From NCBI GenBank assembly GCA_016720595.1, contig JADKKI010000009.1, forward strand, positions 248,001 to 312,000: a DNA stretch of 64,000 nt. Reading direction: 5' to 3'. The position numbers and the translations under genes are program-made. The notes beneath the pieces were generated by a model. It did not search any database. It was not told the origin of the DNA and saw only the letters and a list, made by a program, of their open reading frames with translations. The stretch is from Myxococcales bacterium. Lineage in GTDB: Bacteria; Myxococcota_A; Polyangia; Haliangiales; Haliangiaceae. Shown one piece after another: positions 61,650 through 64,000 of this stretch (the stretch's first letter is position 1; each line of letters opens with the position of its first letter).

Positions 61650-62706
61650 ATGCGGCTCGCCACGATGGTGACGGTCACCGTCACCTTGCTCACCCACACC
61701 GCTTCGGCGTCGCCGAAGGCGGAGGTCGTCCCGGCCGCCTCGTTCGAGGAGCCAAAGGCGCTCGAGGCGTTTCGCACCGCGCTCGCGGCGCAGCAGGCGG
61801 GAAACGCGGCGCACCCGCTGCGGATCTCGTACTTCGGCGATTCGCTGACCGCCGACGATCAGATCACCCACGCGCTGCGCGAGAAGCTCGATGCGTTACT
61901 CGGCGATGGCGGCCCGGGCTTCGTGTGGGCGGTCCCGCCGCACCCGTACTGCCAGCACCGTGCGATCGCCCGCATGAGCAGCGGCACCTGGCGCGTGCAC
62001 GGCGTGTCCACCGTGCAGCCCACCGATCACTTGCTGGGCCTGGGCGGGAGCGCGGAGACCGACGGCGGCGGCTCGATCCGGCTGGTCGCGAAGGCCAACG
62101 TCACCAGCATCGATCTCCACTATCTCGCGCAGCCGCGCGGCGCGCGAGCTCGCGGTGTTCGCCGACGGTAAAGAGGTCGCGACCGTCCAGACCGCCGCCG
62201 AGAAGAAGCAGGCTGCGTTCGCCCAGCTCGCGATCCCCGACGGCGCGCGCAAGTTCGAGCTCATGCCGGAGCACTGGCAGAAGCACCTCGCGCACTGGGG
62301 CCTCGATCTCGACGTGATCATGCTCGGCACCAACGAGGCCGAGTGGCTCCCAGCGCGGGGCAGTGCGATGGCAGAGCACGAGAAGCTGTTCGGCGATCTG
62401 CTGACCAGCGTGCGCACCGCCAACCCGAACGCCTCGTGCCTCGTGGTCTCGCCGCTCGATCAGCTCGACTACCGGGTCGAAGCGATGCCGCCGCGTGACT
62501 CGATCCCGGCGATGGTGGCCGCTCAGCACCGCGCGGCGACGGCGGCCGGCTGTGCGTTCTGGGACACCTACGCGTGGATGGGCGGCAAGGGCGCCTCGCG
62601 CAGCTGGTACAAGCGCGGGCTCGTGGTGAAGGACTACCAGCACCCGACGACGAACGGCGCGAACCGGATCGCGAGCGCGCTGTACGCCGGCCTCGTCGGC
62701 CTCTGA
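61650..62706 (+). pseudogene. Exported SGNH/GDSL-type hydrolase, frame broken in this sequence
   Basis: A 351-residue protein if one extra base is removed near 62140-62150 (in GCGCGCGAGC). A signal peptide (about 1-20) precedes the catalytic block I, ISYFGDSLTADDQ (nucleophile Ser). After the shift come LAVFADGKEVATVQ, block III VIMLGTNEAEW and the terminal DYQHPTTNGANRIA with catalytic Asp-His. The family includes esterases and O-acetyl transferases of peptidoglycan or sugars, which suits a periplasmic location. It starts 17 bases after the OmpA-like gene stop, so the two form an operon. Confidence 0.8.
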
Positions 62707-62825
62707 CGGCCTGCATACCTTGCCGGTCTCGCTGGCGCGTTGCGCGCAACGAATGGCGCGTTCGACGCGGGCGCGCGAGCGATTGCGACTGTTCGCGGTT
62801 CCGGCTCGTCTGCTATGGACTGCCC

Positions 62826-64000
62826 ATGAACACCACCCTGATCGCGACAAGTGTTGTTCTCGCCACCGCCTCGTGTGCTGCGATGATCCCTTCGGCCACC
62901 AGCAACGGCGAAGCTGGAGGGAAGCAGGTGCGCCTGGTCGTGTCGAAGACGGAGCTCGACGTCACCGACAACAAGCTCCGCTTCAATGCGTGGGTGATCG
63001 GCGATTCGTACGCGAAGGGGCGCGCCGCACTTCGAAGCCCGAGCGGAACCGAGGCGAGCTTCGACTTCGAGGGCGACTGCACCGGCGTCGTCGGTGGTCT
63101 GCGCACGCTCTACCGCACCACGAACGACTGCGGCTTCGACCTCGAAGGGGATGGGCCGGGCAAATACCTGCTCACGGTCTCGGTCGCCGGCGCGCAGCCT
63201 GCACAGCTCGAGTTTCAGCTCCACGCGGTGGCACTGCGCCCGGGTGCCAAGCAGAGCCTCGTCCTCGACGAGCGCGGCTACGCCGGCACGCTGCACCACA
63301 ACGGCATGAGCATGATGTACCGCCACCCGATGTCGCCGACCGATCCGGTCAGCCAGCTCCAGTTCGTGTGGTTCCGCGGCGACACGATGGTGGGCGTCGA
63401 GCAAGCGGTCGCGAAGGGTCCCGAGCTCCAGTACCGGCCGCTGCCATCGACGACCGTCGGTGTGATCACCGGTGGCGTCCCGCGTGAGCCGGCGGAGACG
63501 ACCGAGCACATCGTGCTGGTGTTTCGTGACGGGCGGGAGCTCCTCGGCACGTTCCGCGTCCCGGGCGGCGTCTACTTCCATGTCGACTTGCTGCCCACGC
63601 AGGCGCCGCCGAAGGAGCTCGTGACGGCGGCGCGGTTGAAGGCACTCGCCCGGCACCTCGATGGGATCAAGCCGCAGTTCCTCGAACGGACGTATCCCGA
63701 ACCGGTCGCCTGCGCCGTGCTCACGGACGACAAGGCGTTCTCGGCGTTCGGCGAGATGCTCCGCGATGGCAACGCTGCCCACTGGGCGTGGTTCGACGCG
63801 GCGGTCGCGCACGACGCCGCTCTCGACGAGAACCTCAGCGCGGAGCGGCGCTCGGCCCTGAAGCAGCGCATGGTGAGCAAGGCGAAGCAGCGGTCTGCAG
63901 ACCTCGAGAGCGAGAAGGGCAACAGCGGGATCGTGCAGCGCGTGGCAGCGAAGTACCCAGTTGGCTGCCTGCGCAAGCTCGCCGGCGCCTACGTGCAGTA
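62826..64000 (+). CDS. Putative lipoprotein of unknown function (partial, cut by right edge)
   Basis: About 391 codons are visible with no stop before the right edge. The start MNTTLIATSVVLATASC is a lipoprotein-type signal. A beta-rich region (VRLVVSKTELDVTDNKLRFN to GKYLLTVSVAGAQPAQ) comes first, then a second beta domain (about 135-260) and a helical region (about 265-390) with a Lys/Arg-rich coiled segment. No family was recognised. It follows the SGNH gene after 119 bases on the same strand. Confidence 0.7.
   Translation, partial: MNTTLIATSVVLATASCAAMIPSATSNGEAGGKQVRLVVSKTELDVTDNKLRFNAWVIGDSYAKGRAALRSPSGTEASFDFEGDCTGVVGGLRTLYRTTNDCGFDLEGDGPGKYLLTVSVAGAQPAQLEFQLHAVALRPGAKQSLVLDERGYAGTLHHNGMSMMYRHPMSPTDPVSQLQFVWFRGDTMVGVEQAVAKGPELQYRPLPSTTVGVITGGVPREPAETTEHIVLVFRDGRELLGTFRVPGGVYFHVDLLPTQAPPKELVTAARLKALARHLDGIKPQFLERTYPEPVACAVLTDDKAFSAFGEMLRDGNAAHWAWFDAAVAHDAALDENLSAERRSALKQRMVSKAKQRSADLESEKGNSGIVQRVAAKYPVGCLRKLAGAYVQ

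Overview
The window is very GC-rich, gene-dense bacterial chromosome and most likely comes from a member of the Myxococcota. The evidence is a DUF2330 protein with a MYXO-CTERM-type tail (36097-37614), four Hanks-type Ser/Thr kinases (one truncated by the left edge), a PilZ/receiver/DUF4388 (PATAN) protein, a CHASE2 adenylate cyclase, and a very large set of lipoproteins and signal-peptide proteins. No rRNA, tRNA, CRISPR array, transposase or phage gene was seen. The sequence is a draft: three near-pure G tracts and several one-base frameshifts look like assembly or sequencing faults.

Layout. 1-3127: minus-strand kinase - patatin - kinase operon. 3177-11990: two Gly-rich surface lipoproteins, a VWA protein, small secreted proteins and a damaged, repeat-filled stretch (about 7.3-8.2 kb). 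12071-15581: acyltransferase, an unknown protein and the PilZ/receiver/PATAN regulator. 15582-16239: repeats and a G tract without genes. 16240-19818: a TetR regulator overlapping a lipoprotein hydrolase, an 18-bp palindromic operator candidate, and exonuclease III. 19837-24829: polysaccharide deacetylase, an AAA+ ATPase of the contractile-injection-system type with a cargo-like partner, and an unknown protein. 25045-29781: VWA protein, secreted protein, membrane protein. 29782-32272: SsuABC/NrtABC-type ABC transporter operon. 32366-38000: AlkA-like glycosylase, phosphoesterase lipoprotein, F420/NADP-type reductase, kelch lipoprotein, DUF2330/MYXO-CTERM protein. 37928-42801: SPFH protein, zinc-ribbon membrane protein, and an overlapping sensor kinase/PPP phosphatase pair. 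42923-49899: barrel-like protein, pyroglutamyl-peptidase-like lipoprotein, PhzF enzyme, lipoproteins, SEC-C protein, Uma2 nuclease. 49904-56629: M48 protease / SH3 / CHASE2 cyclase operon, divergent from a kinase with Sel1 repeats. 56775-64000: M1 aminopeptidase, OmpA-like protein (frameshifted), SGNH hydrolase (frameshifted), and a lipoprotein cut by the right edge.

The main theme is signalling (kinases, phosphatase, cyclase, receiver) next to envelope biology (lipoproteins, proteases, lipases, OmpA). Six same-strand gene pairs share a 4-base ATGA stop/start overlap, so translational coupling is common here. The most unusual points are the orphan injection-system-type ATPase with its partner, the receiver whose phosphoacceptor Asp is Glu, the kinase-lipase-kinase and kinase-phosphatase operons, and a lipoprotein carrying a complete pyroglutamyl-peptidase catalytic triad.
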